64,000 bases of DNA from Polynucleobacter sp. 80A-SIGWE (GCF_018882295.1 NZ_JACVOR010000002.1:682001-746000), one strand, 5' to 3'. Counted from the first letter of the stretch, positions 16,753 to 26,491 are shown. The notes: generated by a model from the sequence alone, not told the origin. Program-made: numbers and translations.

Positions 16753-17547
16753 TTACTGAATCTTTGCCTTAGCGCGAAGCTTTTGCATTAACTCAGAGAA
16801 TTTTGCTTTTTGCCAATTTTGATCTGCGGTAATCATTTGCTTTAGCTGGTCTTTAATTTCTTCCATGCTAGGCGCCTTCACATCACGAACATCATCCAAT
16901 TTAATAATGTGCCAGCCGTATTGAGTCTTGACTGGCTTGTCAGTAACTTGACCTTTTTTGAGCTGGACCATCGCTTTGGAAAATTCAGGCACGAGCGCTT
17001 TGTCGCTTACCCAGCCAAGATCGCCACCATTAGGAGCGGAACCTGGATCTTTTGACTTCTCCTTGGCAATTTGCTCAAAGTTACCGCCAGCTTTAATTTG
17101 CGCTGTTATTGCTTTCGCATCAGCTTCTTTTTCAACCAGAATATGTTCTACGTGATATTCCTTGCCTGTGTACTGACCCTTAACTTGTTCGTAAGCGGCT
17201 TTCAATTCAGCTTCAGCAACACCTTCTTTTTCAACATAGTCTTCAAAAACTGCCGCAATTAAAATGCCCATTTTTGATTGCTCAAGCTGCTCGCGAACTG
17301 ATTCCTTCTGCATCACGCCACGATTATTGGCCTCCTGCAAAATGAGCTCACGCGTGACGAGCATTTCTCTTGCCTGATCTCGCACTTGCGGGTTATCAGG
17401 TTGATTCGATTTTTGAACCAATTTATCGAGTTGCGCTTTAGGAATAGCTTTGCCATTAACGATGGCTGCATTTTGTGCATAAACAGCAGATGAGAGAAGT
17501 GCAGCGGCAAAAGCGCTGACAGTCAAAATTTGGCGTGTGTTCAACAT
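16753..17547 (-). CDS. Periplasmic peptidyl-prolyl isomerase, PpiC/parvulin type
   Basis: The product is 264 residues with a signal peptide (cleavage near SAVYAQ, residue 25). A helical N-terminal chaperone segment is followed by a parvulin domain at about residues 130-225: YHVEHILVEKEADAKAI, SKDPGSAPNGGDLGW, VTDKPVKTQYGWHIIKLDD. It should catalyse prolyl isomerisation and chaperone exported proteins. It is the last gene of the selO-msrB-yciB-bolA-ppiC unit and is followed by a clear terminator. Unlike the PpiD-like protein at 49109-50575, its parvulin domain is intact. Confidence 0.92.
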   Translation of the reverse strand: MLNTRQILTVSAFAAALLSSAVYAQNAAIVNGKAIPKAQLDKLVQKSNQPDNPQVRDQAREMLVTRELILQEANNRGVMQKESVREQLEQSKMGILIAAVFEDYVEKEGVAEAELKAAYEQVKGQYTGKEYHVEHILVEKEADAKAITAQIKAGGNFEQIAKEKSKDPGSAPNGGDLGWVSDKALVPEFSKAMVQLKKGQVTDKPVKTQYGWHIIKLDDVRDVKAPSMEEIKDQLKQMITADQNWQKAKFSELMQKLRAKAKIQ

Positions 17548-17599
17548 GGGATGAGAAATAGAAGTATGTGTAAAAAGGAAATCTTAATGCAATCTGGGG

Positions 17600-17884
17600 C
17601 TAATTGGTGCTTTCACTAGGTGTGAATGCCAAGATAGTAAGGGCATGGATGGCAGCAGGGAAGTGCTTATTTAAAGCGGCATAGATCGCTCTGTGGCGAG
17701 CTACCTTGCTCATTCCTTCGAATTCTGGGGCTACGATGGTGAGCTTAAAGTGCCCGCCACCAGAGGCGGCTCCGGCATGACCTGCATGGAGATGGCTTTC
17801 ATCTTTAATATTCAACTGGGTTAACCGAAAGGCCGACCTTAGATCTGCCTCAAATAAGGCAATTCGATCTTGATTGATGCTCAT
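17600..17884 (-). CDS. bolA: BolA family protein
   Basis: The product is 94 residues with the BolA/IbaG fold features: a predicted N-terminal helix, HLHAGHAGAASGGGHFKLTIVAPEF near residues 30-55, then the conserved RHRAIYAAL near 62-72. The histidines are candidates for [2Fe-2S] coordination with a monothiol glutaredoxin. The family links iron-sulfur metabolism with cell shape and stress responses. The gene overlaps the yciB stop by four bases (17881-17884), giving tight coupling. Confidence 0.9.
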   Translation of the reverse strand: MSINQDRIALFEADLRSAFRLTQLNIKDESHLHAGHAGAASGGGHFKLTIVAPEFEGMSKVARHRAIYAALNKHFPAAIHALTILAFTPSESTN

Positions 17885-18429
17885 TCTGCAGGGTGCTCCA
17901 TGTGGCGACTGAGCCAGACACCTTGAAGGATGACGAAAATCACTAGCAACCCTGTACTACCAAATAGCTTGAAGTTGACCCATGTTTCCTCTGAATATTC
18001 AAAGGCTATGTAGAGGTTGAGGGCACCCATAAAAAAGAAGAATGTTGCCCAAGCCATATTTACTTGATGCCACACAGATTTAGAGCTGCGCTCCTTGAGG
18101 GTAATTTGCTTCCCCATCAAAACTTGAATCCAATTCTTTTGGAAGAATTGCGCGCTAATAAATAGGGCGCCAGCGAATAACCAGTAAAGAGCGGTTGGCT
18201 TCAGTTGAATAAAGGTTTTGTCATGCAAGAAGATTGTTAGGCTACCAAAAACTAAAATCATAGCCAGACTGACCCATTGCATTGCATCTATTTTGCGATG
18301 TCGGTAGTACACCCACAAAATCTGACCGATGGTAGCAACCATGGCTACGATAGTTGCGGTATAAATATCGCCGAATTTAAAGGCAATAAAAAAGAGAATG
18401 ATAGGGAAGAGGTCGAATAGAAATTTCAT
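17881..18429 (-). CDS. yciB: Inner-membrane septation protein A (YciB)
   Basis: The product is 182 residues with about five membrane helices. Family motifs include MKFLFDLFPIILFF at the N-terminus, KPTALYWLFAGALF and the VWHQVNMAWATFFFFMG region after the middle. YciB acts in the inner membrane in envelope synthesis and cell division. It overlaps bolA and lies 26 bases after msrB. Length and all segments are as expected. Confidence 0.93.
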   Translation of the reverse strand: MKFLFDLFPIILFFIAFKFGDIYTATIVAMVATIGQILWVYYRHRKIDAMQWVSLAMILVFGSLTIFLHDKTFIQLKPTALYWLFAGALFISAQFFQKNWIQVLMGKQITLKERSSKSVWHQVNMAWATFFFFMGALNLYIAFEYSEETWVNFKLFGSTGLLVIFVILQGVWLSRHMEHPAE

Positions 18430-18455
18430 GCAGTGATTATCCAGCTATTTCAAAA

Positions 18456-18869
18456 TTATTTGGCTTTATTGGGGGTAGCATTCTCAGAGGGCTCAAATTT
18501 CAAGGACGCCGAATTAATGCAGTAGCGCAGCCCCGTAGGCTGTGGACCATCATCAAAAACATGTCCTAAATGCGCATCACATTCGGTGCAGCGCACTTCG
18601 GTGCGAATCATCCCATGTGAGCTATCCCGAATTTCAGTAATTGCCGCATTGTTTTCTGGTGCGTTATAGCTTGGCCAGCCGCAACCCGCATCAAATTTAG
18701 TGGAAGATTGAAATAATGGCGTATCACAACAGATGCAGCGATATTGGCCAGCGTTCCAGTGATCCCAATACTCGCCGGTAAAAGGCCTTTCAGTAGCTGC
18801 CTCACGCGTTACGCGATATTGAATATCGCTTAGTGAGTTTTTATATTCTTGATCAGTTTTTTTAGTCAT
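18456..18869 (-). CDS. msrB: Peptide-methionine (R)-S-oxide reductase
   Basis: The product is 137 residues with no signal peptide, so it is cytosolic. The two CXXC zinc pairs are CICC and CTEC, the core has CGWPSY, and the catalytic cysteine lies in [11 protein letters not shown] near the C-terminus. MsrB repairs methionine-R-sulfoxide in proteins. It starts 18 bases after the end of selO, pairing two redox-stress functions in one transcript. Confidence 0.95.
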   Translation of the reverse strand: MTKKTDQEYKNSLSDIQYRVTREAATERPFTGEYWDHWNAGQYRCICCDTPLFQSSTKFDAGCGWPSYNAPENNAAITEIRDSSHGMIRTEVRCTECDAHLGHVFDDGPQPTGLRYCINSASLKFEPSENATPNKAK

Positions 18870-18887
18870 GGTGGTGAAGGTATTTAG

Positions 18888-20354
18888 TTATGAGGAGCAG
18901 CTAACTGCAGTGGCTTGCATATCGACAGGCGGCGGCTTTGAGTAATGCTCAAATGCTTCTTGTTCATCAAACGGATGCATGAGTATCTGTTGCAATGTTT
19001 GAACTTCGGAAAAATCATCTTGCTGGGCTTTTTCAATAGCGGCCTGGGCTAAATGATTGCGTAGGATGTACTTTGGATTGACTTGGTTCATCAAACCTTT
19101 TCTTTCTTCATCGCTTAAGGCTTCAGATTGAAGTCTATCGATGTAATCGGCAAACCATCGGTCAATGTTTTCACGATCGATAAATTCATTTCTCTGCATG
19201 ATCTCTATCGGCTTGGACTCTTTCTTGAGATTGCTGAGGCCCCGAAAGAAATTAGTGAAATCTACCTTTGAGTCATGCATCGCTTGTAGAAGACGCTCAA
19301 TTAATACAGTGTGAGTATCCTCCACTGAATGTAAGCCTAATTTTGAGCGAAATAGCTGTTGCCACTCTTTTGCATAAATGACTGGAAATTCTTCAAGTGC
19401 GGAGCGGAGAAGGTCTTGAGATTCTTCTGCGGAATGATCTAACTCTAGCAATGGGAGCATTGCGCTGGCAAGGCAGGCCATATTCCAATGCATGATTTGT
19501 GGCTGGCGGTGATAAGCATATCGACCACCATGATCACTATGATTGCAAATATGATCGATTTGAAAGTGATCTAAGAAGCCAAAAGGCCCATAGTCGATAG
19601 TAAGACCTAGCACGCTAATATTGTCGCTGTTTAAAACGCCATGACAGAATCCCACTGATTGCCACTGAGCAACCAATTTTGCATTTCGAGCGCTAATCTC
19701 TTTGAATAGATCTAGATAAGGTTCTTTGCTGGCAAGACACTCTGGATAGAATTCAGCAATCAGTAAATCAGCTAATTCTTTCAGACGCACAATATTTTGC
19801 AATGATGCAAAGTGCTCAAAGTGTCCAACCCGAATAAAGCTTGGGGCAATGCGAGAGCAGACTGCTGCAGTTTCCATGGTTTCTCGCCTAACGGCTTGCT
19901 TCGATCCCACTAATGCAAGAGCTCGACTGGTAGGAATTCCAAGAGAATGCATTGCTTCACTACATAAGAACTCGCGAATAGACGATCTCAAAACTGCTCT
20001 GCCATCCCCCATTCTGGAATAGTGAGTTCTACCGGCACCCTTTAACTGGAGCTCGAGATTATTGATGTCTCCAAGCAGGATGGCGCGACCATCACCCAGC
20101 TGTCCCGCCCAAGAGCCAAACTGATGGCCGCTATAGACTGTAGAAATTGGGTTTGAAAATGTCAACTCTCCAGCATTGAGTTGATTTCCTGCGAGTACAT
20201 CTAGCCACTCAGGGTCTTTGGGAAAGTTATTCCCCCCAAGCTCCACCCCAATGAGCCCAGCGACAGAAGGTGAAAATGCCACCCAATAGGGATTCGGTAG
20301 TGGAGTAGGTGGGGTAGGCTGACAGACATCATCGCCACGAAGATTAAAAGGCAT
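18888..20354 (-). CDS. selO: SelO/YdiU protein AMPylase (pseudokinase fold)
   Basis: The product is 488 residues. Characteristic elements are YSGHQFGSWAGQLGDGRA near residues 89-106, the GRTHYSRMGDGRAVLRSSIREF segment, and HGVLNSDNISVLGLTIDYGPFGFLD near 240-265, which holds the metal-binding Asn and Asp. SelO adds AMP to Ser, Thr or Tyr of target proteins in the oxidative stress response. The protein ends in SCSS, keeping the C-terminal cysteine that in relatives forms a regulatory disulfide. It heads the selO-msrB-yciB-bolA-ppiC unit. Confidence 0.94.
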   Translation of the reverse strand: MPFNLRGDDVCQPTPPTPLPNPYWVAFSPSVAGLIGVELGGNNFPKDPEWLDVLAGNQLNAGELTFSNPISTVYSGHQFGSWAGQLGDGRAILLGDINNLELQLKGAGRTHYSRMGDGRAVLRSSIREFLCSEAMHSLGIPTSRALALVGSKQAVRRETMETAAVCSRIAPSFIRVGHFEHFASLQNIVRLKELADLLIAEFYPECLASKEPYLDLFKEISARNAKLVAQWQSVGFCHGVLNSDNISVLGLTIDYGPFGFLDHFQIDHICNHSDHGGRYAYHRQPQIMHWNMACLASAMLPLLELDHSAEESQDLLRSALEEFPVIYAKEWQQLFRSKLGLHSVEDTHTVLIERLLQAMHDSKVDFTNFFRGLSNLKKESKPIEIMQRNEFIDRENIDRWFADYIDRLQSEALSDEERKGLMNQVNPKYILRNHLAQAAIEKAQQDDFSEVQTLQQILMHPFDEQEAFEHYSKPPPVDMQATAVSCSS

Positions 20355-20409
20355 ATTTTGTATTCTATGGGTAATTCACAAGCGTCGCAGAAGCCTCTAA
20401 AATGACCCT

Positions 20410-20892
20410 ATGACAAATAAAGTACAACTGAATGCGGCAACTCAGCTTGCCAATCTGGGTGAAGAGCTCAATGTTCCCTTTTTAAAACTCCTTGGTGTGC
20501 GTCTGATTAGCGCCGAGATGGGTAAAGGCGAAATACTCCTAGCCCTTAAGCCTGAACACACCAATACCTGGGATGTGGCCCATGGCGGCGTATTACTTAC
20601 TCTGATGGACGTTGCTATGGCCGTGGCTGCGCGTTCCAGTGATCCTGGCGATCGCAGCGTTGTAACTGTGGAGATGAAGAATAATTTTATGCAGGCTGCC
20701 AATGGCATCCTGAGGGTAAAGGCGGATACTGTGCGACGTACAGCTACGATGGCCTTTTGTGAGGCTAAGCTATATAACGATCAAGGTGAGATCTGCTGTA
20801 TGGCAACAGGTACATTCCAGTTTCTAAAACGATTGGCTACTAAAGATGCAAATGGTGAGAGAGTAGTGAACGAGGACTCGCGTCAGAAATAA
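20410..20892 (+). CDS. PaaI-family hotdog thioesterase
   Basis: The product is 160 residues, a single hotdog domain with the PaaI signature: HTNTWDVAHGGVLLTLMDVAMAVAA near residues 45-70, containing the HGG turn and catalytic Asp. The following VTVEMKNNFMQAA strand also fits. It probably hydrolyses aromatic or medium-chain acyl-CoAs in the cytosol. It is divergent from selO with 55 bases between starts and converges on the NRDE gene. Its substrate is unknown. Confidence 0.88.
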   Translation: MTNKVQLNAATQLANLGEELNVPFLKLLGVRLISAEMGKGEILLALKPEHTNTWDVAHGGVLLTLMDVAMAVAARSSDPGDRSVVTVEMKNNFMQAANGILRVKADTVRRTATMAFCEAKLYNDQGEICCMATGTFQFLKRLATKDANGERVVNEDSRQK

Positions 20893-20913
20893 AAATTTAA
20901 GCGTATTGATTAC

Positions 20914-21771
20914 TTAAACGGAGAGGTTTGATCCTGGAGCAGCGCTGAGCTCTCCAGTAACAACATCGTGACCCACGGTGCCATTCGCATCAAAACGTCT
21001 TTCTACCATCTCAAACTGGCCATCCTTGCGAACACGCAAAATGGTACTGGAACGCGTTCCGTAAGAGGGTGTCTTAATGAATGCGGCAGATAAGGCTTTC
21101 TCCCAATCCGGACTCACACCAGTATTCGGCAGTTCTTGAGGGCTTGCCTCATGCGCATCTGCCAATACACGCAAATAGTGATCTGCGTTTTTAAGTTGCC
21201 CACTATCCATTGCTAATGTTTGAGCAAACGCTGCTACTCGATGATTCACTTTGGGCCATGGCGTATCCAGCATGGCATTCGATAGCCCGTAGACTCCAGG
21301 ACTCAGTGCTTGCTCGGGAAATACTTTTCGAGGGCGAATATTTTGACCCATCATGAGGCGATTACTAACCCAGTGCATTTCTGCATTCTCTGGATCGCTG
21401 AGATCTGCCATCAATAGATTGAAACCGTTGTACTGTTCAAATCGTTTTGCATTTTCTTGTATGTATGCATGGGGTTTGTGCTGGCCTGTGAGATAGCGAA
21501 GACTTAACTCTCCACGTGTTCTTGCGTCGGGATTCTTTTCGCTGGGTGCCCTGACATTGGTGAGGGCAGCAAAGCGGCCGGTCTTGGTAAAGCCAAGCCA
21601 TGTTCCGGGGCTGCCCAATACATCCGCTTTATCTTTTCCTGCTAAGACGTGAGGGTGTTCTGACCACCATCCCATTGGATCAGTATCGCGCTCATAAAAT
21701 TCATCTCGATTCGCTGCCACTACTAAAGGGTAGTCTGGGTGTGATTTCCAGGCGAAGAGAATTAGGCACAT
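20914..21771 (-). CDS. NRDE (TANGO2-like) family protein
   Basis: The product is 285 residues and starts MCLILFAWKSHPDYPLVVAANRDEF. The conserved N-terminal Cys2 and the NRDE motif (residues 21-24) place it in the NRDE/TANGO2 family, an Ntn-hydrolase-like fold. The family's biochemical role is unsettled; haem trafficking or lipid metabolism has been proposed for relatives. The remaining family elements (LAGKDKADVLGSPGTWLGF, ALTNVR) are present. It lies 26 bases after ygfZ, which suggests co-transcription. Confidence 0.88.
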   Translation of the reverse strand: MCLILFAWKSHPDYPLVVAANRDEFYERDTDPMGWWSEHPHVLAGKDKADVLGSPGTWLGFTKTGRFAALTNVRAPSEKNPDARTRGELSLRYLTGQHKPHAYIQENAKRFEQYNGFNLLMADLSDPENAEMHWVSNRLMMGQNIRPRKVFPEQALSPGVYGLSNAMLDTPWPKVNHRVAAFAQTLAMDSGQLKNADHYLRVLADAHEASPQELPNTGVSPDWEKALSAAFIKTPSYGTRSSTILRVRKDGQFEMVERRFDANGTVGHDVVTGELSAAPGSNLSV

Positions 21772-21797
21772 AACAAAATAATTGGTACGGTAAAAAA

Positions 21798-22805
21798 TTA
21801 AATTTCTATTAAAGGGTAGGGCAGTTGGTCTATTTTTAACACAGGGCCATTGCTTATGGCTAGGTGAATTTGTCCTGACTCAAGAGCGTCTAACTTGCAC
21901 TCCACCTGAAGATCAATCCGATCGGGATGGCTTGGGTTGCCAGCGGCTAGGACCACCATACCGCATGGTTGACTAGCATCAGCATCATGGAATAACTCCA
22001 CACCAGGCTTTGCGAGATCTAAGGACGATTCACTTGCTGCAGTATGTGCGAGTTGCAGTCGGCGCTTGACTACTCCACGATATTGACTCCGAGCAACGAT
22101 CTCTTGACCCGGGTAACAGCCTTTTTTGAAATCCACGCCAGCAACCGATTCAAAATTAATCATCTGTGGAACAAACTGTTCTTGGGTGGCCAGAACAATA
22201 CGCGGGATTGCACTCAAGACCTCTAAAGAATTCCACTGTAAGAGGGCGGCCTCATCAATGGTGGATGTATTGCCATCAACCTTCCTCTTTGCAATCAGAG
22301 TGCGTTGAAAGGAGTGTCCTTGAGCAAGCGCATCAGGCATTCGCAATGCGAGAGCATCGCTGGGTAGGGCGATCGATTGCTCGCCTTGTGTGTTTTGATA
22401 GGAAGCAAATACATCCCAGTCGTTCGAAGCATCCAATACTTTTACCTTTGAGCGTAGCACGTACATCGCCAATCGTTTAGCAGTGCTCGCTGCAATATCT
22501 CTAGAGATGAAAAGGGCGAAACGATCATCGGAATCTGCTGACTCCGGAAACAAGGCAAGCCAAGCGCTGGCCAAAAGCCGTCCTTTGGGACTGCAGTAAC
22601 CAACTAGGCGAACAGCTCCAGGACCTTGGGCGGTTTCACCTGAAAGAGTTCGTTTTAGACTGAGTACGGAATTACTTAATTGGCCCTGTAGCAAAGCTGC
22701 AGCATCGGGACCCTCAACTAGGATCAAGCCCCAATTGGTTAGGGTGGTTAGTCCGTGATTTAGGTTAGTAGAAGGCATTAAGGTGTTTTCTGGGCTTTGG
22801 GTCAT
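21798..22805 (-). CDS. ygfZ: Folate-dependent iron-sulfur assembly factor YgfZ (CAF17 family)
   Basis: The product is 335 residues with the diagnostic motif KGCYPGQEIVAR (near residues 228-239), whose cysteine is essential in the family. The N-terminal segment DAAALLQGQLSNSV and the overall length fit the GcvT-like fold. YgfZ helps maintain or assemble certain [4Fe-4S] enzymes, for example the tRNA methylthiotransferase MiaB. Its start codon lies about 20 bases from the proposed mltG start on the opposite strand, so the two genes share a very short divergent promoter region. Confidence 0.92.
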   Translation of the reverse strand: MTQSPENTLMPSTNLNHGLTTLTNWGLILVEGPDAAALLQGQLSNSVLSLKRTLSGETAQGPGAVRLVGYCSPKGRLLASAWLALFPESADSDDRFALFISRDIAASTAKRLAMYVLRSKVKVLDASNDWDVFASYQNTQGEQSIALPSDALALRMPDALAQGHSFQRTLIAKRKVDGNTSTIDEAALLQWNSLEVLSAIPRIVLATQEQFVPQMINFESVAGVDFKKGCYPGQEIVARSQYRGVVKRRLQLAHTAASESSLDLAKPGVELFHDADASQPCGMVVLAAGNPSHPDRIDLQVECKLDALESGQIHLAISNGPVLKIDQLPYPLIEI

Positions 22806-22824
22806 GTGCTTTTATCATAGCTCG

Positions 22825-23901
22825 ATGAGCAGAAAATTTCAGAGAAGAACTCTTTTTACAATGCATTCAAATGGTGGGGCATGGAAATCCTATGCACTCT
22901 ACTTGGCTAGCTTTCTTATTCTTATGTATGGAGCCATCTTCTTATGGCCAGTTGTGCCGGCCGCATCGAATATTCCAGGGGGTTATGCCTACAAAGTTAA
23001 GATCGCCCCTCAATCAGGACTATCGGCCATTTCAAACCAGTTATCTGAGCAAGGTGTATCCACTAATCCGCTAACTCTACAGATTGCAGCAAGAGCACTA
23101 TTTGTTGGCTCCAGGCTTAAGCCAGGCACCTATCTATTGGCGCCCCGTACAAGCTTAGGGAATGTTTTGTTGCAAGTTGCCCGTGGTGACCGAGTTAGGG
23201 AGAGCGTAGCCATTATTCCCGGCATGACTATATGGCAGTTGAGAAGCCTAGTAGATAGCCATCCAGCCCTGATTCATCAAACCAAGGGGATGAGCTCTAA
23301 GGAATTACTTCAGGCTATTAACCTTTCTTATCCTGGCGATGAGGGTCTTTTCTATCCAGATACCTATATTTTTGATCCAGACGACTCAGATATTTCCATT
23401 TACCGTAGAGCATCCCAAGCCATGCAAAAACAGCTGGCAATAGCCTGGGAGCAAAAAGACGCTACTTCGCCATTAAAAACTCCATACGAACTCCTCATTT
23501 TGGGGTCTATCGTTGAAAAAGAGACGGGGAGATCTAGCGATAGATCCCTGGTTGCAGCGGTTTTCGTTAATCGCCTTAAGATCAATATGCCACTTCAGAC
23601 CGATCCAACCGTGATTTACGGTATTGGGCCTAAATTTGACGGCAATCTTAGAAAAGCGGATTTGCGTAAAGACAGTCCCTACAATACTTATATGAACAAG
23701 GGTTTACCGCCAACGCCAATAGCAATGCAGAGCAAGGAATCACTCCTTGCCGTGATGCATCCAGCGAAAAGTGATGCTATTTATTTTGTCGCCCGTGGTG
23801 ATGGCAGCAGCCATTTTTCCAAAACCTTAAAAGAGCATGAAAATGCTGTTGATCAATTTCAACGCAAACGCAATTTAACCACTAAATCGAATTCACAGTA
23901 A
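22825..23901 (+). CDS. mltG: Endolytic murein transglycosylase MltG
   Basis: From the chosen ATG at 22825 the product is 358 residues; in-frame upstream starts at 22783 (GTG) and 22804 (ATG) would overlap ygfZ and are less likely. There is one N-terminal membrane anchor, then a LysM-like region and the YceG domain with [22 protein letters not shown] and [10 protein letters not shown], containing the catalytic Glu. MltG cuts nascent glycan strands at the inner membrane. It heads a tight unit with tmk, holB, tatD and an ankyrin gene; the mltG-tmk-holB-tatD order is common in proteobacteria. Confidence 0.93.
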   Translation: MSRKFQRRTLFTMHSNGGAWKSYALYLASFLILMYGAIFLWPVVPAASNIPGGYAYKVKIAPQSGLSAISNQLSEQGVSTNPLTLQIAARALFVGSRLKPGTYLLAPRTSLGNVLLQVARGDRVRESVAIIPGMTIWQLRSLVDSHPALIHQTKGMSSKELLQAINLSYPGDEGLFYPDTYIFDPDDSDISIYRRASQAMQKQLAIAWEQKDATSPLKTPYELLILGSIVEKETGRSSDRSLVAAVFVNRLKINMPLQTDPTVIYGIGPKFDGNLRKADLRKDSPYNTYMNKGLPPTPIAMQSKESLLAVMHPAKSDAIYFVARGDGSSHFSKTLKEHENAVDQFQRKRNLTTKSNSQ

Positions 23902-23906
23902 TTCTT

Positions 23907-24545
23907 ATGACAACTCCATTTCCAGGTTATTTCATTAGCTTTGAAGGCATCGATGGGGCAGGGAAGAGCACGCATATTGACTCCTTTGCCAAGCTGTTAA
24001 AAGAACGCCACCCAGATCGTGATGTTGTTATGACAAGAGAGCCGGGTGGCACTCAGTTAGGTGAACAACTACGCGCCTTATTGCTTGATGCCCCCATGAA
24101 TCTAGAAACCGAAGCGTTGTTGATGTTTGCTGCACGTCGGGAACATATTGCGCAAGTAATTGAGCCGGCACTAAAGGCCGGAAAGATTGTTATCTCCGAT
24201 CGCTTTACGGATGCTAGTTTTGCTTATCAAGGCGGTGGTCGTGGCTTAAGTCTCGAGAAGTTAAATGATTTAGAGCGTTGGGTGCAGGGTCGTCCAGATG
24301 GCTCTTTACTGCAACCTAATCTCACCTTCTTATTTGACTTGCCCGGTTCCGTTGCTGAGTCCAGAAGATCCAAGGTGAGGGCGCCAGACAAGTTTGAGAA
24401 GATGGATTTAGATTTTTTTGAAAAGGTTCGCCAGGAATATCTCCGCAGAGCAAAGGCGGATCCAAAACGCTTTTATTTGGTAGATGCCACCCGTACGCCA
24501 GATGTGATTTGGAATGATCTTGAATCATTGGAGATTAATCTGTAA
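23907..24545 (+). CDS. tmk: Thymidylate kinase
   Basis: The product is 212 residues. The P-loop [11 protein letters not shown] is at residues 12-22, the TREPGGT motif near 45-51, the DR motif in ISDRFTDAS, and a lid-region RRSKVR near 150. It phosphorylates dTMP to dTDP. It begins 5 bases after the mltG stop and ends immediately before the holB ATG. The product is of normal length with no anomalies. Confidence 0.95.
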   Translation: MTTPFPGYFISFEGIDGAGKSTHIDSFAKLLKERHPDRDVVMTREPGGTQLGEQLRALLLDAPMNLETEALLMFAARREHIAQVIEPALKAGKIVISDRFTDASFAYQGGGRGLSLEKLNDLERWVQGRPDGSLLQPNLTFLFDLPGSVAESRRSKVRAPDKFEKMDLDFFEKVRQEYLRRAKADPKRFYLVDATRTPDVIWNDLESLEINL

Positions 24546-25691
24546 ATGGTTGATCTGATGTTTCCGCATGAGTCCGCGAAAAAAATAGCTCCTTGGTTGG
24601 AATCTGTTTGGGATGGAATGAATTTGTCTTCATTCCCCAATGCGGTTCTGATCCATGGCCAATCCGGCATTGGCAAGTTCGAGTTTTCTATTGAATTAGC
24701 TAAGGCGCTTTTATGTGAGGCTTCTGAAGGTACAAAGCCCTGCAATCACTGTGAGGCTTGCAGGTGGTTTGACTCAGCCAATCATCCAGACTTTATTGCG
24801 CTTGTCCCTGAAACACATCGCAAACTTTTGCCTCATGGTGACTTTGATTCTGAATCTGACTCACCCAAAAAATCAAAGACGAGTCAAGTTGATAGCGATG
24901 GTGATGCACCTGAGAAAAAAGAGAAGAAAAGTATTTCAATTGAAGATGCACGAAGTGCAATTGAAGGTCTTTCGATTGGGACGCACCGCGGAGGCAATCG
25001 CGTCATCTTAGTTTATCCATTAGAAATGCTCAGGGCAGACTCTGCAAACACTTTGCTTAAATCCCTTGAAGAGCCGCCAAAAAATACGATTTTTATTTTG
25101 CTGGCTGATCGTCTCGATCGAGTTTTGACAACCATTCGATCACGTTGTCGTTTGTTATCAGCGCCACGTCCAGATCGAACCAGTGGATTGAATTGGTTGC
25201 GTAATCAACTCAACTCGATTCCTGGTATGAAAATTAGTGATGGTGATATTGAATCCATTTATGACGAGCAGGGTGGGGCACCCTATGCCGTTTTGGATTC
25301 GTTAATTGCACGTCACAATAAAGATGAAAAAGATGAGCTCACCATTGCAATTCAAGCATCGCGTTATTTATTACAAGCCATGTCGCAGGGCGCTCGGATT
25401 AACTGGTTAGATGCAGCTGATAAGACGCAAAAAGCACGTTATTCGGTCTTGCTAGCTACGATGCAGCGCTGGGTCTCCGATCTACAAAGTTGCGCTCAAA
25501 TGGGTTCGCCTCGCTATTACCCGAAACATGAAACGGCGATTAAGGCTCTCGCTCAACAAGCTCGCCTTCCCAAGCTACTTCGTTTCTGGAAGTCCTTGAT
25601 ACAGGCGCGCCGTCATGAAAATCACCCTTTGGCCACCCGCATTCAGCTCGAAGCCTTGCTTTCTCAATACCAACAGGTATTTGAAGACTAA
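24546..25691 (+). CDS. holB: DNA polymerase III delta-prime subunit
   Basis: The product is 381 residues. The P-loop-like GQSGIGKF (38-45) has Phe where Thr or Ser would bind nucleotide, so ATPase activity is doubtful, as for other delta-prime subunits. Four cysteines (57, 66, 69, 72) form the zinc module. The SRC motif is kept in TTIRSRCRLL. A charged insert of about 30 residues (roughly 99-129, rich in D, S, K and E) lies between the zinc module and the SISIEDARSAI strand. The protein is part of the clamp-loader complex. The gene abuts tmk. Confidence 0.92.
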   Translation: MVDLMFPHESAKKIAPWLESVWDGMNLSSFPNAVLIHGQSGIGKFEFSIELAKALLCEASEGTKPCNHCEACRWFDSANHPDFIALVPETHRKLLPHGDFDSESDSPKKSKTSQVDSDGDAPEKKEKKSISIEDARSAIEGLSIGTHRGGNRVILVYPLEMLRADSANTLLKSLEEPPKNTIFILLADRLDRVLTTIRSRCRLLSAPRPDRTSGLNWLRNQLNSIPGMKISDGDIESIYDEQGGAPYAVLDSLIARHNKDEKDELTIAIQASRYLLQAMSQGARINWLDAADKTQKARYSVLLATMQRWVSDLQSCAQMGSPRYYPKHETAIKALAQQARLPKLLRFWKSLIQARRHENHPLATRIQLEALLSQYQQVFED

Positions 25692-25702
25692 AATGGCGAG
25701 TC

Positions 25703-26491
25703 ATGTTTATAGACTCCCACTGCCACCTCGATTTCCCAGAATTTCAAACGCGCTTACCTGAGGTTTTGGCCAATATGGCCGACTGCAAGGTGAGCCATGC
25801 ACTTTGCGTATCAGTTGATATTCCTGATTTTCCTAATGTGAAAAAGCTTGCTGAAGATCATGATCATTTGTATGCCTCCGTTGGAGTCCATCCTGATTAC
25901 GAAGATACGCCAGAGCCTAGCTTTGAATTCCTGGTTGAAGAGGCAAAGCACCCCAAAATCGTTGCCATTGGTGAAACTGGGCTTGATTACTATCGAATGG
26001 GTGATCGTAACTATGAATCCATGGAATGGCAAAGAGAGCGCTTCAGAACCCATATCCGAGCGGCTATTGCATCTAAAAAGCCCCTCATCATTCATACGCG
26101 CTCATCTTCAGCCGATACGCTCCGAATCCTAAAAGAAGAGGGCGCCGATCAAATTGGTGGTGTGATGCACTGCTTTACAGAATCTACTGAGGTTGCCAAG
26201 GCAGCCATGGAAATGGGCTTCTACATCTCTTTTTCTGGAATTGTGACTTTTAAGAGTGCCAAAGATCTTCAGGAGACTTGCAAGCAGGTCCCTTTAGAGC
26301 GCATGCTGATTGAAACAGATTCACCGTATTTAGCGCCAATTCCATATCGCGGTAAGACCAATGAGCCTGCCTGGGTCTCTAAAGTTGGTGAATTTGTTGC
26401 TGATTTAAAGGGCGTCTCAATTGAGCGGCTTGCAGAGCAGACTTCTAGTAATTTTTTCCAATGTTTTCATATAAATAGACCGGTTTCATGA
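25703..26491 (+). CDS. TatD family metal-dependent deoxyribonuclease (YcfH-like)
   Basis: The product is 262 residues. TatD-family metal motifs are present: FIDSHCHLDF at the N-terminus, GETGLDYYR, PLIIHTRSSSADT, GVMHCFTES and LIETDSPYLAP. It is predicted to be a cytosolic TIM-barrel DNase. The gene order after holB matches the ycfH position found in other proteobacteria. Its stop overlaps the next start by four bases (ATGA at 26488-26491). Substrate in vivo is not known. Confidence 0.92.
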   Translation: MFIDSHCHLDFPEFQTRLPEVLANMADCKVSHALCVSVDIPDFPNVKKLAEDHDHLYASVGVHPDYEDTPEPSFEFLVEEAKHPKIVAIGETGLDYYRMGDRNYESMEWQRERFRTHIRAAIASKKPLIIHTRSSSADTLRILKEEGADQIGGVMHCFTESTEVAKAAMEMGFYISFSGIVTFKSAKDLQETCKQVPLERMLIETDSPYLAPIPYRGKTNEPAWVSKVGEFVADLKGVSIERLAEQTSSNFFQCFHINRPVS

